NCBI GenBank assembly: GCA_021108335.1
Contig: JAIORC010000030.1
Span: forward strand, 1-33,581
DNA length: 33,581 bases
Source: Phycisphaerae bacterium
Lineage (GTDB): Bacteria > Planctomycetota > Phycisphaerae > SM23-33
Direction: 5' to 3'
How positions within the stretch are numbered: position 1 is the stretch's first letter; every line of letters starts with the position of its first letter. The translations under genes were made by a program, and so were the position numbers. Of the stretch, positions 22,832 to 31,377 are shown piece after piece. The notes below the pieces were generated by a model, which was not told the DNA's origin, made no database searches, and saw only the letters and a list, made by a program, of their open reading frames with translations.

Positions 22832-23704
22832 TTACTTCGCCATGCTGATAGTCGCTGCCTTGGGGCGTGGCTTGTCGCTATTTTTGCCGGGGATTTTCCG
22901 CTTGCGGTTTATCATTTTCCAGGCACCTTTGTTGAGTTTCCGGGCCTTGAACTGGTAATGCAGGAACGTTTTCTTGTCCTCGAAATCGTAGCTGGTGTCA
23001 GCCACGGCGAAACCCTGCCGGATGGCCTCCATGTTTACCTGTAACCCGTCCGGGGCACGGTAGATATGGGCTACGTATTTATCGTCTTCGTCCTGCTCGT
23101 CAACCAACGAATCGTAGATGATATAGACCTTTTCGCCAATCAGCAGGTTCTTGAGGAATAGCGTGGTTACCAGCGGGCGACCCTTTCGCCTGCTTTTCAG
23201 GCCCAATGGGGCTACGCCGATCATCCTGACAGGTACTTTCTCGCCATCCACGTCAAGAACCACGGTAACCCCTCCGTCTTCCAGACCCACCACCTTATAC
23301 GCCTTCGAGCCGGCAAAGTTTTTGTCCGTATTGCTTGGAGTTACGGGTTTGGAAGTGGTCTCCGCCGGCTTGGTCGTTTCGGTCGGCTTGGTGGTTTCCG
23401 TGGGGGTAGTCGTTTCAGCCGGGGCGGTGGTTCCCGTGGGGGGAGTTTCTTGCTGCACCACTACCACACCGCCACCAGTAACCACAGCCGGCCGAAGCGT
23501 TCCTACCCGCCGTCGCTTGACCGTCGACTTCACCACGCGTCTATCGTGGCGACGGGCTGCTACGGGCCTGGCCGCGCGCCTGGCCACGCGCCTAGCCGCG
23601 CGTCGCCGCTGAGCGGAAACAGGCAGGGCCGCCACGCCGATAGCCACCAGAAACAGCCCCAACAGGGCCACTGCGGAACTTCGCTTCGAGAAATGAACTT
23701 TCAT
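22832..23704 (-). CDS. Secreted SNase-like (TNase fold) protein with Arg-rich and Pro/Thr-rich linkers
   Basis: The 290-residue product begins with a clear signal peptide (AVALLGLFLVAIGVAALPVSAQ). An Arg/Ala-rich stretch (33-66) and a Thr/Pro/Glu linker with TETTKP repeats (about 87-121) follow, and a C-terminal SNase-like domain spans about 136-265. VVGLEDGGVTVVLDVDGEKV and VPVRMIGV match the start of the nuclease fold, and APDGLQVNMEAIRQGFAVAD its later part. The catalytic Asp and Glu (usually in IGVDAPE) read IGVAPLG, and the usual Arg of DKYGR is missing (DKYVAH). Nuclease activity is therefore doubtful. The ATG at 23704 is preceded by AAAGGAG; the frame runs open to 23782. Confidence 0.78.
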   Translation of the reverse strand: MKVHFSKRSSAVALLGLFLVAIGVAALPVSAQRRRAARRVARRAARPVAARRHDRRVVKSTVKRRRVGTLRPAVVTGGGVVVVQQETPPTGTTAPAETTTPTETTKPTETTKPAETTSKPVTPSNTDKNFAGSKAYKVVGLEDGGVTVVLDVDGEKVPVRMIGVAPLGLKSRRKGRPLVTTLFLKNLLIGEKVYIIYDSLVDEQDEDDKYVAHIYRAPDGLQVNMEAIRQGFAVADTSYDFEDKKTFLHYQFKARKLNKGAWKMINRKRKIPGKNSDKPRPKAATISMAK

Positions 23705-23857
23705 CGCAACTCTCCTTTCATAAAAGACATATACATTCCGATAAACGAGTAACATCGGATCACATTGCATGTTTCTTGACAATTTTCCATAACCGGATTC
23801 CGGAAAATCCTGGCTCCGGCGGTGTTTTGCCTGCCTCTTGGGCGGGCCGATAGCGTT

Positions 23858-24985
23858 TTATCGCAGGGCGCTTACTCCGCCGCCGGAGGCAGCCCGCTTG
23901 ATTTCCTTTTCCACGTCGGCCTGGGTTACCATGGTGGTGTCGCCGGGCGTATCCTGCACGCAAATGCCGTGGGCGGCGCCCCACTGGACAGCCTCGGCTA
24001 CGTCTTTGCCCTTGAGCAAAGCCGCCGCCACGCCGGAAACGAACGAATCGCCACCGCCCGTGCGGTCGCGGATTTCCACGTTTTCCCGCACCGTCGCGCA
24101 GTGAACGGTATCGGTTGCGACATCATACAGAACCGCGCTCCAGTTGATGCGGTCGGCACTGAGTGCCCCGCGCAGCTGCGTGCCGATGAGCTTCAGGTTC
24201 GGATATGTCTTAGCCACCCGCCGCAGCATTTCGGAGTAGGCCTCCAGCCAAACCGAAAATGGCTCGTCCTTGCCGACTTTTTTGCACTCTTCGCCCAGGG
24301 CGTCGCTGAAATCGTTCTGGTTGCCGACGACGAAATCGGTCTCGGCCATGATATTCACGTTGATGTCGCGGGCACGGTTCTTGTTCGGCTCGACCTTGCT
24401 GCGATAGTTCAGGTCGAACGAGCGGAACGCGCCGGCTTGCCCCGCTGCCGTCATTGCCTCCAGGGTTACGTCGCCGCTGGTGGGGGAAATCAACGCGTAA
24501 ATCCCGCCGGTGTGGAACCAGCGGACGCCCTGGCCAAACAGGGCTGCCCAGTCGATATCGCCCGTGCGAATTTCGCGGATCGGCGTGTGGGCGCGGTAAT
24601 ATTCCGTAACCGACGGCAAAATGCCCTTGCCCGCCCACGTAAAGTTAACCCCGTTATGCAGCGTGCCCTTCTGGTCGGTCGAGAACCGCCCCTGCCCGTC
24701 CGTGGAAAACCACACGATATGGCTGGTGTCGACGCCGGCTTCGCGGGTCTGATTCTCGATATTCCTGCCGATGCCGTCATCCACCAGGGCGGTAACGACG
24801 CCCGTCCGCAGGCCGAAACAGTAGCTCAGGCCCTCGGCGACATTCGCTTCGCCGCCGCCATGCCAGATTCGGCCGCTGCGGGCCTTGGCTGTCGGCACGT
24901 CGCCGGGGTCTATCCGGAGCATCACTTCGCCCAGGGAAATTTCGTCGTATCGGGTTTCTTCTACAGGTAAAAATTTCAAAGCCAT
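23858..24985 (-). CDS. PfkB-family sugar kinase, probably 2-keto-3-deoxygluconate kinase-like
   Basis: A cytoplasmic ribokinase-fold enzyme of 375 residues. The first PfkB region reads GEVMLRIDPGD, then HGGGEANVAEGLSYCFG (42-58), wording typical of KDG kinases. The second signature DRTGGGDSFVSGVAAALL carries the catalytic base Asp313. FDLNYRSKVEP near 190-200 also fits KDG kinase, while a long insert around 226-260 is unusual. KDG phosphorylation would feed the lower part of uronate and pectin breakdown, but no aldolase or uronate gene is adjacent, so the substrate is inference. The ATG at 24985 has GGAG about 12 bases upstream. Other sugar acids or ketohexoses are possible. Confidence 0.85.
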   Translation of the reverse strand: MALKFLPVEETRYDEISLGEVMLRIDPGDVPTAKARSGRIWHGGGEANVAEGLSYCFGLRTGVVTALVDDGIGRNIENQTREAGVDTSHIVWFSTDGQGRFSTDQKGTLHNGVNFTWAGKGILPSVTEYYRAHTPIREIRTGDIDWAALFGQGVRWFHTGGIYALISPTSGDVTLEAMTAAGQAGAFRSFDLNYRSKVEPNKNRARDINVNIMAETDFVVGNQNDFSDALGEECKKVGKDEPFSVWLEAYSEMLRRVAKTYPNLKLIGTQLRGALSADRINWSAVLYDVATDTVHCATVRENVEIRDRTGGGDSFVSGVAAALLKGKDVAEAVQWGAAHGICVQDTPGDTTMVTQADVEKEIKRAASGGGVSALR

Positions 24986-25105
24986 TGTTTACTGTTCTCC
25001 AAATTTGGGGGAATATTAAGGTGGGTAAAAAATAATGCAAAACCAGCATCGCCGCAACCAAAATCGCCAATCAGCCATGCCACATACCATTCATCCCAGA
25101 TGTTT

Positions 25106-25154
25106 GGGTGGCCCCCTGGGGGAGGAATCGCGTGGGTGCAAGCACCCACCCTAC
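25106..25154. repeat. Composite REP-like element: head module plus GGGTGCAAGCACCC palindrome
   Basis: The head GGGTGGCCCCCTGGGGGAGG followed by AATCGCG (25106-25132) joins the 24-bp palindrome (25131-25154). The head recurs inverted at 11416-11443 and the palindrome recurs at 11539-11562 and 11644-11667. It lies between the PfkB kinase start and the priA stop. Confidence 0.85.
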
Positions 25155-25188
25155 AGATTTTTCGTGTAGAAAACGTGCCGGCACAGGT

Positions 25189-27450
25189 TTACATCAGGTT
25201 CATCGGATCCACGTCCGCCAGCACCTCAGCCGGGATGTCCTTGGTGATTTCACGCATTTTCGGGTGCAGGATATTCTGGATAACGCCGGCGTTGGATGTA
25301 ATCAACAGGATGTGGAACCTAAACTGCTTGCGGATTTTCACGAACTCCGCCTGCTGCGGGCCTATGAACGTTACCTTGTCGGCTGGGAGATATTTCCGCA
25401 GCATTCCGGCCAGTTTGTCCGCAGCCGCAGAAGCAGCGGCGATTTTCTCGTGCCGGATCACGAATCGAACCATGCGGGCGAACGGCGGCAGGTGAGCGTC
25501 CTGGCGGTCGGCAAGCTCGTAGGCGGAAAAGCCCTCGTAGTCGTGCTCCCGGGCAAACTGTATGGCTGGGTCGTCCGCGTGGAGGGTCTGGACGACCACC
25601 TCGCCGGAGGTGTCGCCGCGCCCGGCCCGGCCGGCTACCTGCACGATAAGCTGGAACGTCCGCTCCGAAGCGCGGAAATCGTTTATCGCCAGGGAAGTGT
25701 CCGCCGAGACCACCCCCACCAGCGAAACGCGCGGGAAGTCCAGCCCCTTGGCTACCATCTGCGTGCCCAGCAGTATGTCTATCTCGCCGTCGGAAAACTG
25801 GCCTAGTACCTTCTGGAACTGCTTGGGCGAGGTCATCGTGTCGCTGTCCATCCGGGCGACACGCGCGAGGGGAAACTTTCGCGTAAGCTCGTCTTCGATA
25901 CGCTGAATGCCGTAGCCGAACAGGATAATCTTTTTGTCGCAGGCCGGGCACCACTGCGGCAGCTGGGCGGTTTTGTTGCAGTGGTGGCAGGTCAGAAGTC
26001 CGATCGCCTGATGCCAGACCATCGGCCTGAGGCAGTCGTCGCACTGCATCATCCACTGGCACGACGGGCAGAAAACATAGCTGGCGTACCCGCGGCGATT
26101 CATCAGTAGAATAATCTGTTCCTGGCGGTCGATAGCCCCAGCCATCTTGTTGACCAGCGTTCTGCCGAGCAGCTCGATTTTGCCCTTTTGCATTTCACTG
26201 CGGAGATTGACGATTTGCAGCGTGGGCATCGGCAGAGACCGCACGCGTTTGGGCAGCCGCAGCAGATCGTATCTGCCTTGGCGGGCGTTATTGATTGACT
26301 CCATCGCCGGCGTCGCCGAGCCGAGAATTATCGGCACTTTCGCAAGGGCGGCGCGTTTGACGGCGACGTCGCGCCCGTGATATCGCGGGGCGGTGTCCTG
26401 CTTGTAGCTGGACTCGTGCTCCTCGTCGACGATAATCAGCCCGAGATTCGCCGCCGGGGCGAAAATCGCGCTGCGAGGCCCAACCACCACCGACGCATGG
26501 CCGCTGCGAATCTGATCCCAGTAAAACGCCCGCTGCGAGTTGGTCAGGCCGCTGTGCAGCACAGCCACGCGTGGCAGGCGTTTGAGCAGCCGCTGCAGAG
26601 TCTGCGTGGTCAGGGCTATTTCCGGCGTAAGCAGAATCGCCTGCTTGCCTGCTTCGATCACGCGGCGGATGGCACGGACGTAAACCTCGGTCTTCCCGCT
26701 GCCGGTAACGCCCTCCAGCAGACTCACCGAAAACCCGCCGGCTGCCAGCTTCGGCTCCAGTGCTGCCAGCACCGCCTTCTGGTCGTCGTTCAACTCGAAC
26801 GTATCTCCCTCAGCCGCTTCCTCGCAGAGATTTTCGAGCATCACCGGGCGTACCTCGGTGCGGATAAGCTCTCGCTGGAGCAGCCGGCGGATGGTGTCCC
26901 GCCCTGCCCCGCTGTGATGGCGGAGCGATTCCAGCGATACCGGCTCGACTCCCTGCTTGCGGGCTTCGAGCAGTTCGTCGAGAATTTTCCGCTGCCGCAG
27001 CCCCAGGGAGCTTGGCCAGTCGCCGCGCTCCTTCGCCAGGTAGACAACGGTTTGATTTTTCTGCCCGCCAGCACCCACCGCTGCCGGCACCATAGCTGCC
27101 AGCGTCATGCCCACGGGCGAAAGATAATACCGGCTGATCCACTGGCCCAGCGCCCACAGCCCTTCGTCCAGCGGCGAGGCCTTGTCCACCAGTTCCGCCA
27201 CCGCCTTGAGCGGGCGATCTTTATGTGCCCGCGATGTGTCGACGACAAACCCCAGCGACTTGCGGTTACCCCGGCCGAACGGCACACGCACGCGCTGGCC
27301 GATTACAGGCTCGCCCAGCCCCGCCGGCCAGACGTAATCGTAATCGGCCCAGAGCGGCGCGTTAACCGCCACGCCGACAACCCGTCCGCCGACAGCGACC
27401 GGGGCGGCTATCGTCTCGGAATCTTGAGGTTCTTCAAACAATCGGCTCAT
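25189..27450 (-). CDS. priA: Primosomal protein N', replication restart helicase
   Basis: PriA is a 3'-5' DNA helicase that reloads the replisome at collapsed forks. The 753-residue protein has an N-terminal 3'-DNA-binding domain and a winged-helix region. Superfamily 2 helicase lobes follow: Walker A GVTGSGKTEVY at about 247-257, DEEH at 342-345, and GSATPAMES as motif III. The zinc-binding insert has eight cysteines in FCPSCQWMMQCDDC, LLTCHHC and WCPAC. Motifs V and VI follow (GTQMVAKGLDFP; QVAGRAGRG). The ATG at 27450 (MSRLFEEP) is chosen over an in-frame TTG at 27465; neither has an ideal Shine-Dalgarno. All helicase motifs look intact. It stands alone, divergent from the glycosidase gene. 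Confidence 0.97.
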   Translation of the reverse strand: MSRLFEEPQDSETIAAPVAVGGRVVGVAVNAPLWADYDYVWPAGLGEPVIGQRVRVPFGRGNRKSLGFVVDTSRAHKDRPLKAVAELVDKASPLDEGLWALGQWISRYYLSPVGMTLAAMVPAAVGAGGQKNQTVVYLAKERGDWPSSLGLRQRKILDELLEARKQGVEPVSLESLRHHSGAGRDTIRRLLQRELIRTEVRPVMLENLCEEAAEGDTFELNDDQKAVLAALEPKLAAGGFSVSLLEGVTGSGKTEVYVRAIRRVIEAGKQAILLTPEIALTTQTLQRLLKRLPRVAVLHSGLTNSQRAFYWDQIRSGHASVVVGPRSAIFAPAANLGLIIVDEEHESSYKQDTAPRYHGRDVAVKRAALAKVPIILGSATPAMESINNARQGRYDLLRLPKRVRSLPMPTLQIVNLRSEMQKGKIELLGRTLVNKMAGAIDRQEQIILLMNRRGYASYVFCPSCQWMMQCDDCLRPMVWHQAIGLLTCHHCNKTAQLPQWCPACDKKIILFGYGIQRIEDELTRKFPLARVARMDSDTMTSPKQFQKVLGQFSDGEIDILLGTQMVAKGLDFPRVSLVGVVSADTSLAINDFRASERTFQLIVQVAGRAGRGDTSGEVVVQTLHADDPAIQFAREHDYEGFSAYELADRQDAHLPPFARMVRFVIRHEKIAAASAAADKLAGMLRKYLPADKVTFIGPQQAEFVKIRKQFRFHILLITSNAGVIQNILHPKMREITKDIPAEVLADVDPMNLM

Positions 27451-27625
27451 AAGAGCATGGTACAATCGCCCCGGAGTTTTTGCCAGCGCCCAGCCGACCC
27501 GATTGCCAGCGGCGATTATACGAGTCTGGTTTTTGCAGTTTTTGCAAGCCGAGTCCTGGTCCGGCTTTTCATTGTGAGGTATCTCACTTTCATATAGAAT
27601 AGTCGCATATCAGAGGAGTAACACG

Positions 27626-27676
27626 ATGCCGATACCGGATTTCCCATCATGTATGTTGCCGGCCCTGTATGAATAA
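27626..27676 (+). CDS. Candidate 16-codon leader ORF before the glycosidase
   Basis: A strong AGAGGAG stands just before an ATG at 27626 that opens a 16-residue frame (MPIPDFPSCMLPALYE). The frame ends at 27676, eight bases past the first possible start of the glycosidase (27669). The glycosidase starts themselves lack a good ribosome binding site. Translational coupling from the leader would explain this. It may also be chance, or a true N-terminus shifted by one base. Confidence 0.4.
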   Translation: MPIPDFPSCMLPALYE

Positions 27677-29459
27677 AAAGGATAAGATAAGATTAATGAA
27701 CACGAAAGTCCTACCACATCAAAAGGCTGCAGGAGCGTTGTTCGCCTTTTCGGGTCTGGACGGCACCGTTGATTTCGATAACCAACTGGTCGGGTCGGTC
27801 ATGGAGGAAGACTATGGTTTCGGCCTCCATATAACTTCGCCGGCGTATATGTCGCTATGGTGCGACAACCGGTATTCGCATCCGTTCGAAGTTACGCAGC
27901 GGGTTATTGTTTCCGACGCGATCAGTTACACCGTCAGCAAGCCGGACACCGCCCAGCCGGGCGAAATCCGCTTTATCATGGTTGACGACAGGACAGTCCT
28001 GGGACAGACCACCGCTGACTTTCCGGTATTCTGCCGCAACGGGAATTCGCCCCAGGCCACCACGTCTTCAGAGGACAACAAGACCGTCTTGTCAAACGAC
28101 GGCACAAGTGCGGTTCTGCTTACAAGAAAATCTCCGGCGGGAATTATCTTTGCGTTTTCCATGAGTCTCGCCGGCCAAGCCGAGGCTGAGGAACGCGCCC
28201 GAAAGGCGCTCGATCTTGATGTCGAGGCGGAATTCGACCGGAAGAAGGAGTTCTTCGACACGCTGCCGACACCCCAAACCGACGATCCACTGCTGGCCGA
28301 AACCTATTACAAGGCTATGTCGGTGATGAAATCGATGGTGTATTCGCCTACGGGCAAGGCCGAAACTCGATGGACGACTCCAGATCGGATGCCGCATAAG
28401 AAAATGTGGCTGTGGGATTCGGCCTTTCACGCTATCGGCATGCAGCATATTTCGCCCCAGCTTGCCCGGGAAGCCATCGAGGCCGTCTTCGCCTACCAGG
28501 AGGAGGACGGTTTTATTCCACACATGATGGCACCGGGTTACAGTTCAGAAGTTATTCAGCCGCCGACTCTCGGCTGGGCCGCCATGGAGTTACTTACAAA
28601 AGACACGGAAAATGAAGACCGTGAATTTCTCGGCAGAATCGTCGGGTCCTTGGAGAAATTCATCCGTTGGGTGCTCGAACACCGGGCGAAGAGAGATGGA
28701 GATTCGCTCGGCTGGTCGATACGCAAAAGATACTCTTTCCCTCTGTGCAGGAGCGGCGAAACCGGAATGGACAACACCCCGCGTTTCGATTGCACCGACG
28801 ATGCCGAATCGGTGGATATCATCGCGTTCGTCATCCAGGAAATCGAGATGTTGGAAAAGATGTGCGAGATACTCAGCCGGACCATGCCGGCGGATATGCA
28901 GGAGAAGCGGCAGTCGTTGATCGAGACACTCCAGACGCGATTCTGGAACGAGGACGAGAAGTTCTTCTACGACAGATACCACGACGGGGATTTCATACGG
29001 GTAAAAACGGCTGCGGCGTTTACGCCTTTGTTCGCGGGGGCAGCGACGGACGAGCAGGCTGCGGCGATGGTTGAACATCTTCAGAACCCGCGGGAATTCT
29101 GGACTCATTTCCCGGTTCCCAGCACAGCTATTTCCGAGCCGGCCTACACGAAAGACTACTGGCGAGGCCCGACATGGATTAACTATAACTACTTGGTAAT
29201 GCAGGGCTTGAAGCGATACGGATTCTCCGGACTCGCCGAAGAGCTTCGCCGCCGGACCATCAGCGAAATCGCCCGCTGGTACCAAAGCGAGGGGATACTG
29301 TTCGAATTGTACGACGCCGAGGGCGAAGTATCCCCCGAACATCTGAAACATCGTGCCAGGATATTGCTATCCCGGCCTCGTTGCCTGGTGTCCGGCGCGG
29401 TCAAAGATTTCGGCTGGACCGCCGCCCTGTTCGTTCACCTTGTGTCGGGCAATTGTTGA
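27669..29459 (+). CDS. Trehalase/GH63-like glycoside hydrolase
   Basis: The 596-residue protein has an N-terminal beta-sandwich-like part (1-190) and a C-terminal (alpha/alpha)6 barrel similar to MGH1/GH63 and trehalase enzymes. The barrel shows KKMWLWDSAFHAIGM, with Asp250 the likely general acid. YWRGPTWINYNYLVMQGL (497-514) is a hallmark of this clan, and FELYDAEGEVSPEHL near the end may carry the base. AYQEEDGFIPHMM is also typical. It probably removes glucose or mannose from small glycosides such as mannosylglycerate or glucosylglycerate; the substrate is not readable. No signal peptide is visible, so it is cytoplasmic. ATG at 27696 is an alternative start. It is followed by 188 bp before the response regulator. 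Confidence 0.85.
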   Translation: MNKKDKIRLMNTKVLPHQKAAGALFAFSGLDGTVDFDNQLVGSVMEEDYGFGLHITSPAYMSLWCDNRYSHPFEVTQRVIVSDAISYTVSKPDTAQPGEIRFIMVDDRTVLGQTTADFPVFCRNGNSPQATTSSEDNKTVLSNDGTSAVLLTRKSPAGIIFAFSMSLAGQAEAEERARKALDLDVEAEFDRKKEFFDTLPTPQTDDPLLAETYYKAMSVMKSMVYSPTGKAETRWTTPDRMPHKKMWLWDSAFHAIGMQHISPQLAREAIEAVFAYQEEDGFIPHMMAPGYSSEVIQPPTLGWAAMELLTKDTENEDREFLGRIVGSLEKFIRWVLEHRAKRDGDSLGWSIRKRYSFPLCRSGETGMDNTPRFDCTDDAESVDIIAFVIQEIEMLEKMCEILSRTMPADMQEKRQSLIETLQTRFWNEDEKFFYDRYHDGDFIRVKTAAAFTPLFAGAATDEQAAAMVEHLQNPREFWTHFPVPSTAISEPAYTKDYWRGPTWINYNYLVMQGLKRYGFSGLAEELRRRTISEIARWYQSEGILFELYDAEGEVSPEHLKHRARILLSRPRCLVSGAVKDFGWTAALFVHLVSGNC

Positions 29460-29647
29460 TCCTTAGAGCAATTTAAGTTCGTCTGTAGCGTTTGGCCTGG
29501 GAGATTTTGTCCTGTTTTTCTCAGCCGGCGGAAAGCGTTTCGCGATCGATTCCGTAATCCGGTATTGCTATCGGAGCCTTGGAAAGATACCCTATGGAGA
29601 CTCGAAATCCCCATTTGTTTCGACAGGAAAATCGAAGGAGATTAAAG

Positions 29648-30124
29648 ATGGCTGATATCCCGGTGGACAACAAAGAAACGCCGACGCAAAATACGATCCT
29701 GGTGGTGGACGACAACGAGCAGAATCTCGAACTGCTGGTCGCCTACATGGACGGCCTTGACTGCCAGATCCAAACCGCCAGAGACGGGGTCGAAGCGCTG
29801 GAGCAGGTGCAGAAGACGCCTCCCGACCTGATCCTGCTGGACGTGATGATGCCGCGAATGAGCGGCTTTGAATGCTGCCGCAAACTCAAGACCGACCCCA
29901 CCACGCGCGACATCCCCGTAATTATGGTTACCGCCCTGAACGAAATGGGCGACATCGAACGCGGCGTGGAAAGCGGCACGGACGACTTCATCACCAAGCC
30001 CGTCAACCGCCTGGAGCTGGTTACCCGCGTAAAAAGCCTCCTGCGGGTGCGGCATCTCAAGACCGAACTGGATCGCACGCTGGCCTATCTCGGCGACGTC
30101 GAGGAAACAGAGGCTACCGAGTAG
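29648..30124 (+). CDS. Single-domain response regulator
   Basis: The 158-residue protein is a CheY-like receiver without a DNA-binding output domain. Acidic pocket Asp21-Asp22 in VVDDNEQ, phospho-acceptor Asp65 in LILLDVMMPRMSG, Thr95 in VMVTALN (written IMVTA in the sequence) and Lys117 in ITKPVNR are all present. The last 30 residues (SLLRVRHLKTELDRTLAYL) form a helix often seen between receivers and GGDEF or HD-GYP outputs, and here the chain ends after it. The ATG at 29648 has AAGGAG eight bases upstream. The frame extends to 29579 but with no family match. No histidine kinase is adjacent. Confidence 0.93.
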   Translation: MADIPVDNKETPTQNTILVVDDNEQNLELLVAYMDGLDCQIQTARDGVEALEQVQKTPPDLILLDVMMPRMSGFECCRKLKTDPTTRDIPVIMVTALNEMGDIERGVESGTDDFITKPVNRLELVTRVKSLLRVRHLKTELDRTLAYLGDVEETEATE

Positions 30125-30227
30125 CCCCGGCCCAGCCGGATCGGGCGATACGCCACGGGCCTTGCCTCGCCGGCGGTAACGCGCCGCCGGAGATTCAACC
30201 AATATTCAACCCGCAAAAGAAATCTCA

Positions 30228-30860
30228 ATGAATCAATCATCAGACATACTAAACTCGACCGTGTTGGATTTCGTATCCGCCACGGCTGCCAAAACATCGA
30301 CGCCCGGCGGGGGAAGCGTCGCCGGAGTGGTCGGCGCGCTGGCTGGGGCGCTCGGAGAGATGACCCTGAACTTCACACGCGGCAAAAAGGCCTTCGCCGA
30401 GCATGCCGAATTCCACGACCACCTGGCCGGGCGGCTGACGCGGATAAGGGAAATGTTCCTGTCGCTGGTCGCCGACGACATCAGCGCGTACGGAATGTAT
30501 GCCGAGGCGGTCAAGATGCCCGACGGGCCGGAAAAAGCGGACGCCGAAGACCTGGCGCTGGCAGCTTCGATTGACGTGCCCCGCGAAATGGCTAAATTGG
30601 CGTTGGCGTTGCTGGAAGACCTCCGGCGGCTCGTCGGGCGGTGCAACCAGTGGCTCGTCAGCGACCTGGTAGCCGCAGCTACGCTGGGCAGGGCGGTTAC
30701 CACGCTCTGCGACCTGAACGTGCGTATCAACTGTCGGCAACTATTTATTAAAAACTCCGACGCCGCAAGCGATATCCGCACCGGCAGCGCGAACGATAGA
30801 ATAAAGGCTGCGCGATTGGCTGAGGAAATTGAACAGGCGGTAAAGGAATACCTGGACTAA
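30228..30860 (+). CDS. FTCD-C-like cyclodeaminase/methenyl-THF cyclohydrolase
   Basis: The 210-residue all-helical protein matches the C-terminal domain of formiminotransferase-cyclodeaminase. It handles formimino- or methenyl-tetrahydrofolate in one-carbon metabolism; stand-alone members such as FchA are cyclohydrolases. Landmarks are STPGGGSVAGVVGALAGAL (24-42), ADDISAYGMYAEAVKMP (81-97) and SDLVAAATLGRAVTTLCDLNVRIN (144-167). The full fold length is there. No formiminotransferase or histidine-use gene adjoins, so the cyclohydrolase role is favoured. It starts a compact run of genes: the next one begins one base after its stop. No strong Shine-Dalgarno; AAAAGAAA precedes the ATG. Confidence 0.88.
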   Translation: MNQSSDILNSTVLDFVSATAAKTSTPGGGSVAGVVGALAGALGEMTLNFTRGKKAFAEHAEFHDHLAGRLTRIREMFLSLVADDISAYGMYAEAVKMPDGPEKADAEDLALAASIDVPREMAKLALALLEDLRRLVGRCNQWLVSDLVAAATLGRAVTTLCDLNVRINCRQLFIKNSDAASDIRTGSANDRIKAARLAEEIEQAVKEYLD

Positions 30861-30861
30861 T

Positions 30862-31377
30862 ATGGCGAAGGATTTCAAAATATCGAAAACCGAGGGAAAG
30901 TGTCATAAGTGCGAACAGCCGATCCCGCCGGGCGAAGAAATTATCGCCCTGGTACGCACGGCTGAGGACGAATTGGCCCGCGAAGATTATCACCTGGCCT
31001 GCTGGGAGGAATTAGCCGAACAGAACCCCAGCCAGGCGACGGACGTCCTGGGCGTCTGGCGGACACACGTGCCGAAAAAGGAAGAGAAGAAAAAACTGCT
31101 CATCGACGACGGGCTGCTCGTAAACTTCTTCGAGCGGCTGGAAGGGCACGACGACCCCAGCCGGAAAAGCTTCCGGTATGTGCTGGCGTTGATACTGATG
31201 CGGAAAAGACTGCTGACCTACAAGGGCATGGACAAGAAGGACGGCAACGATATATGGAAGATGCGTCTCAGGGGCAGCGAGCAGATTCACGAGGTTATCG
31301 ACCCGCACCTGGACGAGGACAAAATCGCCGAAGTCAGCGCGTCGCTGGGCGAAATCATGGCTGGAGACTTCGAATGA
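30862..31377 (+). CDS. Conserved hypothetical protein with a CxxC/HxxC zinc site
   Basis: The 171-residue cytoplasmic protein is not a family I can name. Cys14-x2-Cys17 (CHKC) and His44-x2-Cys47 (HLAC) form a plausible zinc site of the LIM or treble-clef type, with GEEIIALVRTAEDELAREDYHL between. The rest is charged, with a helical segment KSFRYVLALILMRKRLLTYKG (about 100-120) and an acidic C-terminus. It starts one base after the FTCD-C stop and its own stop overlaps the lipoprotein start (ATGA), so it is translated as part of the operon. Confidence 0.8.
   Translation: MAKDFKISKTEGKCHKCEQPIPPGEEIIALVRTAEDELAREDYHLACWEELAEQNPSQATDVLGVWRTHVPKKEEKKKLLIDDGLLVNFFERLEGHDDPSRKSFRYVLALILMRKRLLTYKGMDKKDGNDIWKMRLRGSEQIHEVIDPHLDEDKIAEVSASLGEIMAGDFE

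Noticed and set aside
25180-25193. Further copy of the CACAGGTTT palindrome near the priA stop
   Set aside because: Only the left arm (GGCACAGGTTTACA) matches; the right arm is missing.
26377-27597. 406-residue plus-strand ORF opposite priA
   Set aside because: Antisense shadow of a well-supported helicase gene in GC-rich DNA, with no domain.
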